Shown here in pieces: positions 39,859 through 50,044 of a stretch of DNA of 64,000 nucleotides (position 1 is its first letter; each line of letters opens with the position of its first letter). Under the pieces are notes generated by a model, which was not told the origin of the DNA, did not search any database, and saw nothing but the letters and a program-made list of their open reading frames with translations. The DNA is taken from positions 1,488,001-1,552,000 of the forward strand of contig NZ_JAINWL010000001.1 in the NCBI RefSeq assembly GCF_021021475.1. The letters run 5' to 3'. The translations under genes and the position numbers were made by a program. This DNA comes from Citromicrobium bathyomarinum. Lineage in GTDB: Bacteria; Pseudomonadota; Alphaproteobacteria; Sphingomonadales; Sphingomonadaceae.

Positions 39859-40137
39859 ATGGCGCGACCCAAGGCTGACCTCCCCGATGCCCAGGCGCTG
39901 CGCGCGCTGGTCCGCTCGGGCGAGCTGCGCGTGCGGGTGACGCCCGGCGCCCGCACCGAATCGCTCGCGATCGTCGCCGGCGGCGTGCAGGTGAAGGTCC
40001 GCGCCAAACCGCAGGACGGCGCAGCCAATACTGCGGTTGCAGAGCTGGTTGCCAAGGCGCTCGGCATCCCCAAATCGCGCTGCACGCTGTTGCGCGGCGC
40101 AACTTCGCGCGAGAAGGTGCTGGGCGTTACGCTCTAG
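39859..40137 (+). CDS. DUF167 family protein (YggU-like)
   Basis: A 92-residue protein with the DUF167 signature R-V-R-V-T-P-G-A-R-T-E-S followed by V-K-V-R-A-K-P-Q-D-G-A-A-N-T-A-V and the closing L-L-R-G-A-T-S-R-E-K. The family is conserved from bacteria to archaea with no settled function. An overlapping ATG at 39854 is in another frame. Its 3' end overlaps the convergent YoaK-like gene by 11 bases. Confidence 0.85.
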   Translation: MARPKADLPDAQALRALVRSGELRVRVTPGARTESLAIVAGGVQVKVRAKPQDGAANTAVAELVAKALGIPKSRCTLLRGATSREKVLGVTL

Positions 40138-40768
40138 CGGGCGCGATGCGCGTTGCCGCGAGGCACAGCGCCAGCGCCAGCCCGCCCGCGACCCATAGCG
40201 AAGCGGCACCCCATTGCATCGCGAGGACCCCGCCGCACAGCGCGCCGACCAGCAGGCTGACCCACAGCAGCGCGAAGGGCAGCGGATCGGCCTTGCGGTC
40301 TCCGGACAGGCGATCTGCAATCAACTGCCCCGTGCGCACCAGCGCGCCGGTCATGTAGGTCAGCCCCACCGGGCTTTCGCGATTGGCGCTCAGCACGGTG
40401 TTGAGCGCACCCATCGCGATCACCAGCAGGCCGAGCGAGATCTCGCGCAGCTCCGCCACCCGTGCCAACGCCGCGCAGATCAGCAGCGTGGCAACCAACC
40501 CGGTGACCACCACCTTGCGTCGTGACGCCACCCGGTCCCCCACCAGCGTGCCCGTCACCACCCCGATCACGAAGCCCGCAATCAGCAGCGCGGGCACCGC
40601 CACCCGGCTCGCCCCCTCCGCCAGATCGCGCGCGAGCAGGGTAGTGTTACCGGTCATGAAGGAGACGAAGTAGCCGTTCAGCTGGAGATAGCCGGTGACG
40701 TCGACGAAACCGGCCAGTCCGGCGACGGTATAAGCGAAGAGACGCTGCGGAGGCGTGAAGCGCTGCAT
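40127..40768 (-). CDS. YoaK/DUF1275 family membrane protein
   Basis: A 213-residue protein with six hydrophobic segments. The family start is seen as F-A-Y-T-V-A-G-L-A-G-F-V-D-V-T-G-Y-L and F-V-S-F-M-T-G-N-T-T-L-L-A. The later T-Y-M-T-G-A-L-V-R-T-G-Q motif is a second copy of the same M-T-G pattern. Transport is assumed by the family but not shown. It overlaps the DUF167 gene end to end. A gap of 118 bases separates it from the DNA ligase gene. Confidence 0.88.
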   Translation of the reverse strand: MQRFTPPQRLFAYTVAGLAGFVDVTGYLQLNGYFVSFMTGNTTLLARDLAEGASRVAVPALLIAGFVIGVVTGTLVGDRVASRRKVVVTGLVATLLICAALARVAELREISLGLLVIAMGALNTVLSANRESPVGLTYMTGALVRTGQLIADRLSGDRKADPLPFALLWVSLLVGALCGGVLAMQWGAASLWVAGGLALALCLAATRIAPARA

Positions 40769-40844
40769 GGCATTGGCGGTACACCGCGCGCGCGCAGGAT
40801 TGAAGACGCGGCGGTGGTGCTGTCGTGACGTCAGTATTCGCGCC

Positions 40845-40888
40845 GACCTCTCTATCTCGTCAGCCGGGGTGACGAGGAAGAAGAGGTC
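40845..40888 (-). terminator. Two-part hairpin at the end of the DNA ligase gene
   Basis: An inner stem of seven pairs (CTCGTCA/TGACGAG) with a seven-base loop sits inside an outer stem of seven pairs (GACCTCT/AGAGGTC), separated by small internal loops. It covers the last bases of the ligase gene and the region after it. It is probably a terminator or mRNA 3'-end structure, but there is no T-tract. Confidence 0.4.
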
Positions 40889-42491
40889 AGTCTCTCACCA
40901 GCGCGCGCAGTGCCTCGATCCGGTCCGCCTCGTGCGGCGGCTTGTCCCAGCGGATGCGGTGGATGCGGGGGAAGCGCATGGCGAGGCCGGACTTGTGCCG
41001 CTTGCTCGCGTGGACCGAGTCGAACGCGACCTCGAACACCAGACTCCGGTCGGTCTCGCGCACGGGGCCGAAGCGGTTGACGGTGTTCTGGCGCACGTGG
41101 CGGTCGATCTTTTTCAGCTCGGCATCGGTGAAGCCCGAATAGGCCTTGCCCACCGGCAGCAGGTCCGCGCCCGCATCCGGGTCGCCGTTCCAGCAGCCGA
41201 AGGTGTAGTCGGAGTAGAAGCTGGAGCGTTTGCCTGACCCGCGCTGCGCATACATCAGCACGCAGTCGATCAGCAGCGGGTCGCGCTTCCACTTGTACCA
41301 TAGCCCGGTGCGGCGGCCCGGCACGTAGGGCGAATCGCGGCGTTTGAGCATCAGCCCCTCGATCGCATCGTCGCGCGCGCCTTCGCGGATTTGTGCGAGG
41401 TGCTCGAAATCGCGTGCTTCGACGATTGCGCTGAGGTCGAAGCGTTCGGACGGCAGCCGCGCCATCAGCGCTTCGAGAACCGCGCGCCGCTCGTGCCACG
41501 GCTTGTCACGCAGGTTCTCCCCATCGAGCGAGAGGACATCGTAGACGCGCACGAAGGCGGGGCTTTCGGCCAGCATCTTCTTGCTGACGGTCTTGCGCCC
41601 CAGCCGCTGCTGGAGCGCGTTGAAGCTGGCCGCGCCGCCTGCTTCACCGCCTTGCGTGCTACCCTGCACCAGCAATTCGCCATCGAGGATCGCGGGAAAG
41701 TCGAGCGCGGGCAGCATTTCGGGGAAGGTGTGCGAAATATCGTCGCCGCCGCGCGAAAAAAGCCGCGTCTCGCCGCTACCTTCGGGGCCGGCATGGACGA
41801 GCTGCACGCGGATCCCGTCCCACTTCCATTCCGCAACATAGTCGTCGAGGCTGACCACCGTGTCTTCCAGCGGATGCGCGAGCATGAAGGGCTTGAACAG
41901 CGGGATGCCCGCCATGTCGGGCGGGTCCGCACCCTCGGCGGCCCAGGCGAACAGTTCGGGATAGGGCGGGGCGAGCCCGTGCCAGTATTCCTCCACCTCC
42001 TCCACCGGCACGTCGAACGCATCGGCAAAGGCGACCTTCGCGAGCCGCGCGGAAATGCCGATCCGCATTGCGCCGGTGGCCAGCTTGAGCAGCGCGTAGC
42101 GGCCCGACACGTCCAGCCGGTCGAGCAGCGCGGGAAGCTCTGTCAGCACGGACTTGCGCGTCATCCCCCTGAGCAGCTCCACCGTCTCGCTCACGCTCGG
42201 CGGGGAAGGCGCATCGTCGGGTTGGGGCCACAGCAGGCTCGCGGTTTCCGCCGTGTCACCCACGAAATCGCGGCTGAGCGTCCACAACACGGGATCGACC
42301 CGCTCCTTCAGCAAGGTGCGGATGGTGGAGGATTTGACCGCGGGAAAGTCCAGCCCGTCGCTCAGCGCGGCGAGCGCCCAGCCGCGGTCGGGATCGGGCG
42401 TGGCGCGCAGATATTCGCCGATCAGCCGCAGCTTCTCGTTGCGGCTGCGGGTATAGACCAGCGCGTCGATCAGGGCGGCGAATAGCTCCAC
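40887..42491 (-). CDS. ATP-dependent DNA ligase (LigC/repair type)
   Basis: A 534-residue ligase. It has an N-terminal DNA-binding domain, the nucleotidyltransferase domain with the AMP-accepting Lys223 (E-W-K-W-D-G-I-R), motif III around I-L-D-G-E-L and motifs IV/V E-G-L-M-L-K-R and W-Y-K-W-K-R-D, then an OB domain. These enzymes cooperate in DNA repair with an MBL-fold exonuclease and often an Lhr-type helicase; the exonuclease is encoded at 43912-44946. Normally the genes touch, but here two opposite-strand genes intervene. The start is a GTG, with only a weak ribosome-binding site. Confidence 0.93.
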   Translation of the reverse strand: MELFAALIDALVYTRSRNEKLRLIGEYLRATPDPDRGWALAALSDGLDFPAVKSSTIRTLLKERVDPVLWTLSRDFVGDTAETASLLWPQPDDAPSPPSVSETVELLRGMTRKSVLTELPALLDRLDVSGRYALLKLATGAMRIGISARLAKVAFADAFDVPVEEVEEYWHGLAPPYPELFAWAAEGADPPDMAGIPLFKPFMLAHPLEDTVVSLDDYVAEWKWDGIRVQLVHAGPEGSGETRLFSRGGDDISHTFPEMLPALDFPAILDGELLVQGSTQGGEAGGAASFNALQQRLGRKTVSKKMLAESPAFVRVYDVLSLDGENLRDKPWHERRAVLEALMARLPSERFDLSAIVEARDFEHLAQIREGARDDAIEGLMLKRRDSPYVPGRRTGLWYKWKRDPLLIDCVLMYAQRGSGKRSSFYSDYTFGCWNGDPDAGADLLPVGKAYSGFTDAELKKIDRHVRQNTVNRFGPVRETDRSLVFEVAFDSVHASKRHKSGLAMRFPRIHRIRWDKPPHEADRIEALRALVRD

Positions 42492-42581
42492 TTCTCAATC
42501 CGTTCTTGCGCACGGCGCTGGGCGTGCGATGATCGGTGCCGGGCGCATCGCGCGCCCCGCCATTCCACCGGAGAGACTGCC

Positions 42582-42890
42582 ATGAAGACCGCCCTTTTTG
42601 CCCTGCCGCTGCTGCTTGCGACCAGTGTCGCCCCCGCGATCGCGCAGGACGACCATTCCGGCCATGAAGAGGCCGCTACCGCCTACACGATCGAGACCCC
42701 GATCGAGGCGCTGATGGCGAACGAGACTACCAGGGCGATCGTGCTCGGCGAGCTTCCCGGCCTCGACGAACATCCCGCCTACGGCCAGTTCAAGGCGCTG
42801 AGCCTCAAGGCCGTGCAGCCCTTCTCGCAAGGCGTGATCACCGACGAGAAGCTGACCGCGATCTCGGCCAAGCTGGCCGAAATCAAGTAG
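42582..42890 (+). CDS. Small exported protein, function unknown
   Basis: A 102-residue protein with a clear signal peptide (M-K-T-A-L-F-A-L-P-L-L-L-A-T-S-V-A-P-A-I-A, cleavage before Q-D-D). A short His/Asp-rich segment (D-D-H-S-G-H-E-E) follows, then a helical domain with I-E-T-P-I-E-A-L-M-A-N-E-T-T-R-A-I-V-L. I know this type from Erythrobacter-like genomes only as hypothetical proteins. The His-rich segment might bind metal, which is speculation. A GGAGAG site precedes the ATG and a strong hairpin follows the stop. It is divergent from the ligase gene. Confidence 0.7.
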   Translation: MKTALFALPLLLATSVAPAIAQDDHSGHEEAATAYTIETPIEALMANETTRAIVLGELPGLDEHPAYGQFKALSLKAVQPFSQGVITDEKLTAISAKLAEIK

Positions 42891-42907
42891 GTTCGTCTGA
42901 CATATGG

Positions 42908-42935
42908 CCGGTGCCCGGCTGTTGTCGGGCACCGG
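42908..42935. terminator. Hairpin terminator after the small exported protein gene
   Basis: A perfect ten-pair GC-rich stem (CCGGTGCCCG at 42908-42917, CGGGCACCGG at 42926-42935) has an eight-base loop and starts 18 bases past the stop. No T-tract follows, so termination may be inefficient. The remaining 240 bases to the next gene are GC-rich with no feature I can identify. Confidence 0.5.
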
Positions 42936-43175
42936 TCGCACTCCCCTCGCGCGCCCCGATCGCTGGCTTCCAGGGGATCCGCGCAGAGCCGCGCCGATCG
43001 CAGGCAACCGGCCCTTGCGGGTGCGGAGGTGGCAGGTCGAAGCGGCGAAAGGTCCCATGCGGCGATAACCAGGGACCGGCCCGATAGCTCCCGAGCGGGC
43101 CCGGATGCGTATCGAATGGGCGCAGTTGCGCGGCGCAAGGGGCGGTGGCACATCCTTTCGCCACGGGGGCACGCC

Positions 43176-43880
43176 ATGAGTCGACTTGGTTCACACACCG
43201 AAGCGCACGCGACATCGCGGATCGGATGGCTTCGGGCCGCGGTCATGGGCGCAAACGACGGCATCGTGTCGACCGCCAGCCTGATCATCGGTGTCGCGTC
43301 CGCCAGTGCAAGCGCCAATGGCGTGCTGGTTGCCGGGATTTCCGCGCTCTTCGCCGGTGCAATGTCGATGGCTGCGGGCGAATATGTCTCGGTCAGTTCG
43401 CAAGCCGACACCGAAAAGGCGGATCTCGCACGCGAAGCCGCCGAGCTGGCCGATCAACCCGACCAGGAACTCGCCGAACTGACCCGGCTGTACGAGGAGC
43501 GCGGGGTGCAGCCCGAAACCGCGCTTGCCGTTGCCCAGCAGATGACCGCGTTCGATGCGCTGGGCGCGCATAGCCGCGACGAACTGGGCATTTCGCATGC
43601 GACGAAGGCGCGCCCGCTGCAGGCTGCGATCACATCCGCGCTGACCTTCACGGCCGGCGCAGCGGCACCGCTGGCGGTGGTGCCCCTTGCACCGCCGCAC
43701 ATGCTGGTCCCGGCGGTGGGTGTGATTTCGCTCGTCTGCCTCGCCGTGCTGGGTGCGTTGGGTGCGCGGACCGGCGGCGCCCCGATCCTGCCATCGGTGC
43801 TGCGGGTGGTCTTCTGGGGTGCGCTCGCGATGGCGATCACCGCAGGGGTGGGTAAGCTGTTCGGTGTCGCGGTGGGGTAG
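43176..43880 (+). CDS. VIT1/CCC1 family metal transporter-like protein
   Basis: A 234-residue membrane protein. The N-terminal half has the family pattern W-L-R-A-A-V-M-G-A-N-D-G-I-V-S-T-A-S-L, then A-M-S-M-A-A-G-E-Y-V-S-V-S-S-Q-A-D-T-E-K-A-D. A cytoplasmic acidic helical loop (E-L-A-E-L-T-R-L-Y-E-E-R-G-V) supplies the metal-binding Glu residues in VIT1 proteins, and three membrane segments follow. These proteins export or sequester Fe2+ or Mn2+. The ATG at 43176 has a GGGGG site; the upstream frame from 43029 lies in the intergenic stretch. Confidence 0.88.
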   Translation: MSRLGSHTEAHATSRIGWLRAAVMGANDGIVSTASLIIGVASASASANGVLVAGISALFAGAMSMAAGEYVSVSSQADTEKADLAREAAELADQPDQELAELTRLYEERGVQPETALAVAQQMTAFDALGAHSRDELGISHATKARPLQAAITSALTFTAGAAAPLAVVPLAPPHMLVPAVGVISLVCLAVLGALGARTGGAPILPSVLRVVFWGALAMAITAGVGKLFGVAVG

Positions 43881-43911
43881 CAGGCGAGGCTCCGACTCTC
43901 CGCCGTCCCCG

Positions 43912-44946
43912 TCAATCATCCTCGTCCTCGTACCCGACCAGCGCGAGCGCGCGGGCGGGCCGCTGGTGCAGCTGGCACCAGCGCAGCAATGCCTCCTCGC
44001 GGCCATGCGTGATCCAGGTTTCCTGCGGATCGACCTCGCGGATCGTGTCGGTCAGCTCGCCCCAGTCGGCATGGTCGGAGATGATCAGCGGCAGCTCGAC
44101 ATTGCGCTGTCGCGCGCGCTGGCGCACCCGCATCCAGCCCGACGCCATCGCGGTGATCGGATCGGGCAGGCGGCGGCTCCACCGGTCGTTCAATGCCGAG
44201 GGCGGGCACACGACGATGTGGCCGCGCATGTCGTCCTTATCGTGATCGGAGACGAGCCGCAGCTCGCCCAGATCGACGCCGTGCTCTTCGTACAGGCGGC
44301 ACATCCGCTCCATCGCCCCGTGGAGATAGATCGGGTCGGCATGCCCCGCCGCGCGCAGCTCTGCGATCACCCGCTGCGCCTTGCCCAGCGCATAGGCACC
44401 CACGAGCACGCAGGAATCGGGATGCGCCGCCAGCCGGTCGGTCAGCTTGGCCATCTCGCCTGCGATCGGCGGGTGGGTGAACACCGGCAGGCCGAAGGTC
44501 GCCTCGGTGATGAAGATGTCGCAGGGCGTCACTTCGAAGGGCGGGCAGGTCGGGTCCGGACGGCGCTTGTAATCGCCGGTGACGACGATCCGCTCGCCCG
44601 CATGTTCGAGCAATATCTGCGCGCTGCCCAGCACGTGTCCTGCGGGAATGTAGGTGACGTCGACGCCGCCCTTCAGCCGGACCGTCTCTCCGTAGCGAAC
44701 CGGCTCGGCCCGGTGCGGAATCTCGCCCGCGTCGTCCTCGGCCCCGGTGCGGTAGCGCAGCTCCATGATGGCGAGCGTCTCGGGTGTCGCATAAGTGGTG
44801 CCATGCCCACCGCGCGCATGGTCCGCATGACCGTGGGTGACCAGCGCATTGTCGACCGGGCGCGAAGGATCGACCCACGCATCGGCGGGCACAACATGGA
44901 TGCCGTGTGGATGCGGCTGGATCCAGGAGAAGGGAGCTGCGGGCAT
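43912..44946 (-). CDS. Ligase-associated MBL-fold DNA exonuclease
   Basis: A 344-residue metallo-beta-lactamase nuclease of the beta-CASP-like type that is linked to ATP-dependent DNA ligases. The Zn motif T-H-G-H-A-D-H-A-R-G-G-H, the Y-I-P-A-G-H-V-L-G-S-A-Q-I segment, V-V-T-G-D-Y and the C-terminal I-S-D-H-A-D-W and W-I-T-H-G-R-E are present. It probably processes ends for the ligase encoded at 40887-42491. The helicase (Lhr-like) and endonuclease (PdeM-like) that often complete the set are not in the window. Confidence 0.9.
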   Translation of the reverse strand: MPAAPFSWIQPHPHGIHVVPADAWVDPSRPVDNALVTHGHADHARGGHGTTYATPETLAIMELRYRTGAEDDAGEIPHRAEPVRYGETVRLKGGVDVTYIPAGHVLGSAQILLEHAGERIVVTGDYKRRPDPTCPPFEVTPCDIFITEATFGLPVFTHPPIAGEMAKLTDRLAAHPDSCVLVGAYALGKAQRVIAELRAAGHADPIYLHGAMERMCRLYEEHGVDLGELRLVSDHDKDDMRGHIVVCPPSALNDRWSRRLPDPITAMASGWMRVRQRARQRNVELPLIISDHADWGELTDTIREVDPQETWITHGREEALLRWCQLHQRPARALALVGYEDEDD

Positions 44947-45012
44947 GCCGGAATAACCTAGGCAGGGGACGCCGCGTTCCCCAAGCGCCGCAATCCCACC
45001 CCGCTGCGACTA

Positions 45013-45057
45013 GCGAGCAAGCTCGCAAGTCTCGCTGCCCCTCCCTTGAGGGAGGGG
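45013..45057. repeat. Intergenic palindromic mosaic downstream of clpA
   Basis: Two short palindromes lie in tandem: GCGAGC-AA-GCTCGC (45013-45026) and CCCCTCCCT-TG-AGGGAGGGG (45038-45057), followed by a G/T-rich tail. The composition is like a small dispersed intergenic repeat. They lie past the clpA stop and before the exonuclease start, where they could end the clpA transcript. No second copy is visible in this window. Confidence 0.5.
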
Positions 45058-45084
45058 TTGGGGTGGGTGTTCGACCGTTGAGGC

Positions 45085-47445
<2,361 letters not shown>

Positions 47446-47583
47446 GATGCTCCTGCGGGGTATGGCAGCGCGAAGCTGGGCTGCGGAATGTCACCGAAAA
47501 TCTGCGCAAGGGGTTTAGCGCAAGGTGAACAGGTTGCCTGAGATATTGGATGCCGCCGGTGCCATGTGAAGGGCGCGGCACGC

Positions 47584-47790
47584 TCAATTCTCGTTTTTCT
47601 TGGCAAACAGCGCCTCGGCGGCACTGCGCTGCTGCGAATAGCGCGTTCGGTGCTGTTCGACCCGCGCGATTTCCAGCTGCAGCATGCGGATACGCTCGTC
47701 GAGTTCGAACTGCGACAGGCGCGTCAGATCCTCCGCAGCCAGCTGGCTGGCCGCATCGCTGGCAGGGCGGGGGCCGACGTCTTCTTCCAT
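47584..47790 (-). CDS. DUF1192-like small protein
   Basis: A 68-residue protein with the DUF1192 outline M-E-E-D-V-G-P-R-P-A then L-A-A-E-D-L-T-R-L-S-Q-F-E-L-D-E-R-I-R-M-L-Q-L-E-I-A-R, a helical coiled-coil type segment. The function is unknown. The ATG at 47790 is preferred because the longer frame to 47916 runs into the next gene's start on the opposite strand. The 138-base gap to clpA holds no obvious gene. Confidence 0.78.
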   Translation of the reverse strand: MEEDVGPRPASDAASQLAAEDLTRLSQFELDERIRMLQLEIARVEQHRTRYSQQRSAAEALFAKKNEN

Positions 47791-47893
47791 GACCGTGCCA
47801 CCTTCCTCCCAGCGTCGCTTGCTGTCAATGCACGCTGAAGCTAGGTGGCGGGCTCGCGACAGACCTGTTGACCGCGATTTTGGGGGGAAATCG

Positions 47894-48907
47894 ATGCCAG
47901 CCGTACCCGACACCATGCAAGCGATCGGCTTTGCCGAGCCCGGCGGACCCGAGGTGCTCAGGCTGGAGCAGGACGTGCCGGTGCCCCAGCCCGGGCCGGG
48001 CGAGATCCTGCTGAAGGTCGCCTATGCGGGGGTCAACCGTCCCGACTGCATCCAGCGTGCGGGCAATTACCCCGCCCCGCCGGGTGCTTCGCCGATCCTC
48101 GGGCTGGAAGCTGCGGGCGAGATCGTCGCGGTGGGCGAGGGCGTCGATCCGGCGCGGCTGGGCGAGCATGTCTGCGCGCTGACGCCGGGCGGTGCCTATG
48201 CGCAATATTGCGCAGTGCCCGCCGGCCACACGCTGCCGGTGCCCGACGCGATCACCCTGGCGGAGGCGGCGGCGCTGCCCGAAACCCTGTTCACCGTGTG
48301 GCACAATGTCTTCCAGCGCGGAATGGCGCGCGACGGGGAGACGTTGCTGGTCCATGGCGGCACCAGCGGGATCGGCACAATGGCGATCATGCTGGGCAAG
48401 GCGTTCGGCCTGAAGGTGATCGTGACCGCGGGCAGCGAGGAAAAGTGCGAGGCCGCGCGGCGTGTGGGTGCCGATCATGCGATCGATTACAAGACCACCG
48501 ATTTCGTTGAGGCGGTCGGCAATATCACCGGCGGCGAGGGGGTCGATCTGGTGCTCGACATGGTCTCTGGCGACTATGTCGCGCGCAATCTCAAGTGTCT
48601 CAAGCCAGGCGGGCGGCACGTGACGATCGCGGTGCTCGGCGGAATGAAGGCCGAGATCAACATGGCGCTGGTCATGTCCAAGCGGCTGGTGCTGACCGGA
48701 TCGACTTTGCGCCCCCGCTCCGACGCGTTCAAGGCCGCGCTGGGCAGCGAGATCGCGCGCGAGGCGTGGTCGCTGGTCGAAGAGGGCGCGGTGCGCCCGG
48801 TGATGGACGAGATTTTCCCGCTGGCCGAAGCGGCCGCGGCACACACGCGGATGGAGGCGGGCGATCACATCGGCAAGATCGTGCTCGCGGTAGACGAAGA
48901 ACTCTAG
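47894..48907 (+). CDS. NAD(P)H:quinone oxidoreductase (zeta-crystallin-like, MDR family)
   Basis: A 337-residue zinc-free medium-chain oxidoreductase. It begins with an M-Q-A-I-G-F-A-E-P-G-G-P-E-V-L core, has Y-A-G-V-N-R-P-D with the usual substrate region, and G-L-E-A-A-G-E-I-V. The NADPH-binding V-H-G-G-T-S-G-I-G-T-M-A-I motif and the G-G-R-H-V-T-I-A segment follow. It resembles quinone or enone reductases of the PIG3/QOR group. The ATG at 47894 has a GGGGGGAAA site; ATG 47915 is an alternative with less leader. Confidence 0.9.
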   Translation: MPAVPDTMQAIGFAEPGGPEVLRLEQDVPVPQPGPGEILLKVAYAGVNRPDCIQRAGNYPAPPGASPILGLEAAGEIVAVGEGVDPARLGEHVCALTPGGAYAQYCAVPAGHTLPVPDAITLAEAAALPETLFTVWHNVFQRGMARDGETLLVHGGTSGIGTMAIMLGKAFGLKVIVTAGSEEKCEAARRVGADHAIDYKTTDFVEAVGNITGGEGVDLVLDMVSGDYVARNLKCLKPGGRHVTIAVLGGMKAEINMALVMSKRLVLTGSTLRPRSDAFKAALGSEIAREAWSLVEEGAVRPVMDEIFPLAEAAAAHTRMEAGDHIGKIVLAVDEEL

Positions 48908-48969
48908 GCACGTTCAAAGTCGCCGACTTCATGGCGATATGACGGACAAGGCTGTGGAAATTAGCGGTA

Positions 48970-48998
48970 CTGTAACCGTTCTGTGAGTCGCCTGTAAC
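48970..48998 (+). promoter_or_regulatory. PHO-box-like triple repeat upstream of plcP-agt
   Basis: CTGTAAC (48970-48976), CTGTGAG (48981-48987) and CTGTAAC (48992-48998) are separated by four bases each, giving an exact 11-bp period. This is the spacing and 5' sequence (CTGT) of alphaproteobacterial PhoB boxes (CTGTCAT n4 CTGTCAT). An AATATACC motif 20-odd bases downstream could be the -10. The site is 110 bases ahead of the phosphoesterase ATG. Confidence 0.65.
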
Positions 48999-49108
48999 AA
49001 TAGCGGTCTACCCCACGCCCAATATACCGCACGGAATACGAGATATTCTTTGCGGGCTTTTGGACGACGAACCTCCCTTCAGAGGGACAACAGGGGCCGC
49101 CCACCGCC

Positions 49109-50044
49109 ATGTTCGACCAGACCACGCCCGACGGCTTGCCCAAAGAATTCGCCGCCTTCGCGGGCGGCGCAGGCAACGTCTCCGCCTTTCCCTCGATCGA
49201 GCCATCGGTGCCCGAGCCCCAAGACGGCAAGCGCCGCCGTTTCCGCACAATCTGGATCAGCGACGTGCATCTGGGCACCAAGGGCTGCAATGCGGAGATG
49301 CTGATCGATTTCCTCGACAGCACCGATTCCGAAACAATGTATCTGGTCGGCGATATCATCGACGGCTGGCGGCTGAAGAAGAAGTTCTACTGGCCCGCCG
49401 CGCATAACGACATCGTCTGGCGGATCCTCAAGCGGTCCAAGCGCGGCACGCGGATCGTCTATATTCCGGGCAACCACGACGAGGTCGTGCGGCCGTTTTG
49501 CGGGATGAACTTCGGCGATGTCGAAATCCGCCGCGCCGCGTTCCACACCACCGCCGACGGGCGCCGGCTGATGGTTCTGCATGGCGACGAATTCGATACC
49601 GTGATGCTCACCCACAGGTGGCTCGCATTCGTGGGCGATACCGCCTACCATCTGATGATGGCGCTGAATCAATGGGTCAACAAGGCCCGCACGGCGCTGG
49701 GGATGCCCTACTGGTCGCTGTCGAAGGCGGCCAAGCACAAGGTGAAGAATGCGGTCGAGTTCATCTCGAAATACGAGGAAATCGTGGCCCGCGCCGCCGG
49801 AGAGCGCGGGGTCGACGGGGTCGTGTGCGGCCATATCCACACCGCAGAGCACCGCATGTTCGCCCATCACGGGCGCGAGATCGAATACTGGAACGACGGC
49901 GACTGGGTCGAAGGGTGCAATGCGCTGGTCGAGCATTTCGACGGGCGGATGGAAATCCTCCACTGGCCGGACGAGATCGCGAAACGCGAAATCGCGCCAC
50001 CCGCGCATGACGGTGCGGCGGACGACGTGCGGGCGGTCGCCTGA
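49109..50044 (+). CDS. plcP: PlcP-like metallophosphoesterase (phospholipid-remodelling type)
   Basis: A 311-residue calcineurin-like enzyme. Metal ligands are visible: S-D-V-H-L-G at about 51-56, V-G-D-I-I-D-G-W at about 80-87, P-G-N-H-D-E at about 120-125, H-G-D-E-F-D, and G-H-I-H near 233-236. It is usually annotated UDP-2,3-diacylglucosamine pyrophosphatase. However, the W-R-L-K-K-K-F-Y-W-P segment, the G-M-P-Y-W-S-L-S-K-A-A-K stretch and the adjoining glycosyltransferase match PlcP, which cleaves phospholipid headgroups in phosphate-starved Sinorhizobium and marine bacteria. A roughly 45-residue N-terminal extension precedes the domain. The stop overlaps the next start (ATGA with a shared base). 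Confidence 0.8.
   Translation: MFDQTTPDGLPKEFAAFAGGAGNVSAFPSIEPSVPEPQDGKRRRFRTIWISDVHLGTKGCNAEMLIDFLDSTDSETMYLVGDIIDGWRLKKKFYWPAAHNDIVWRILKRSKRGTRIVYIPGNHDEVVRPFCGMNFGDVEIRRAAFHTTADGRRLMVLHGDEFDTVMLTHRWLAFVGDTAYHLMMALNQWVNKARTALGMPYWSLSKAAKHKVKNAVEFISKYEEIVARAAGERGVDGVVCGHIHTAEHRMFAHHGREIEYWNDGDWVEGCNALVEHFDGRMEILHWPDEIAKREIAPPAHDGAADDVRAVA

Noticed and set aside
49109-50044. Annotation of the phosphoesterase as LpxH-type UDP-2,3-diacylglucosamine pyrophosphatase
   Set aside because: The fold fits both, but the glycosyltransferase overlap, the PHO-box-like repeats and PlcP-like internal segments favour lipid remodelling. LpxH activity is not excluded, only less likely.
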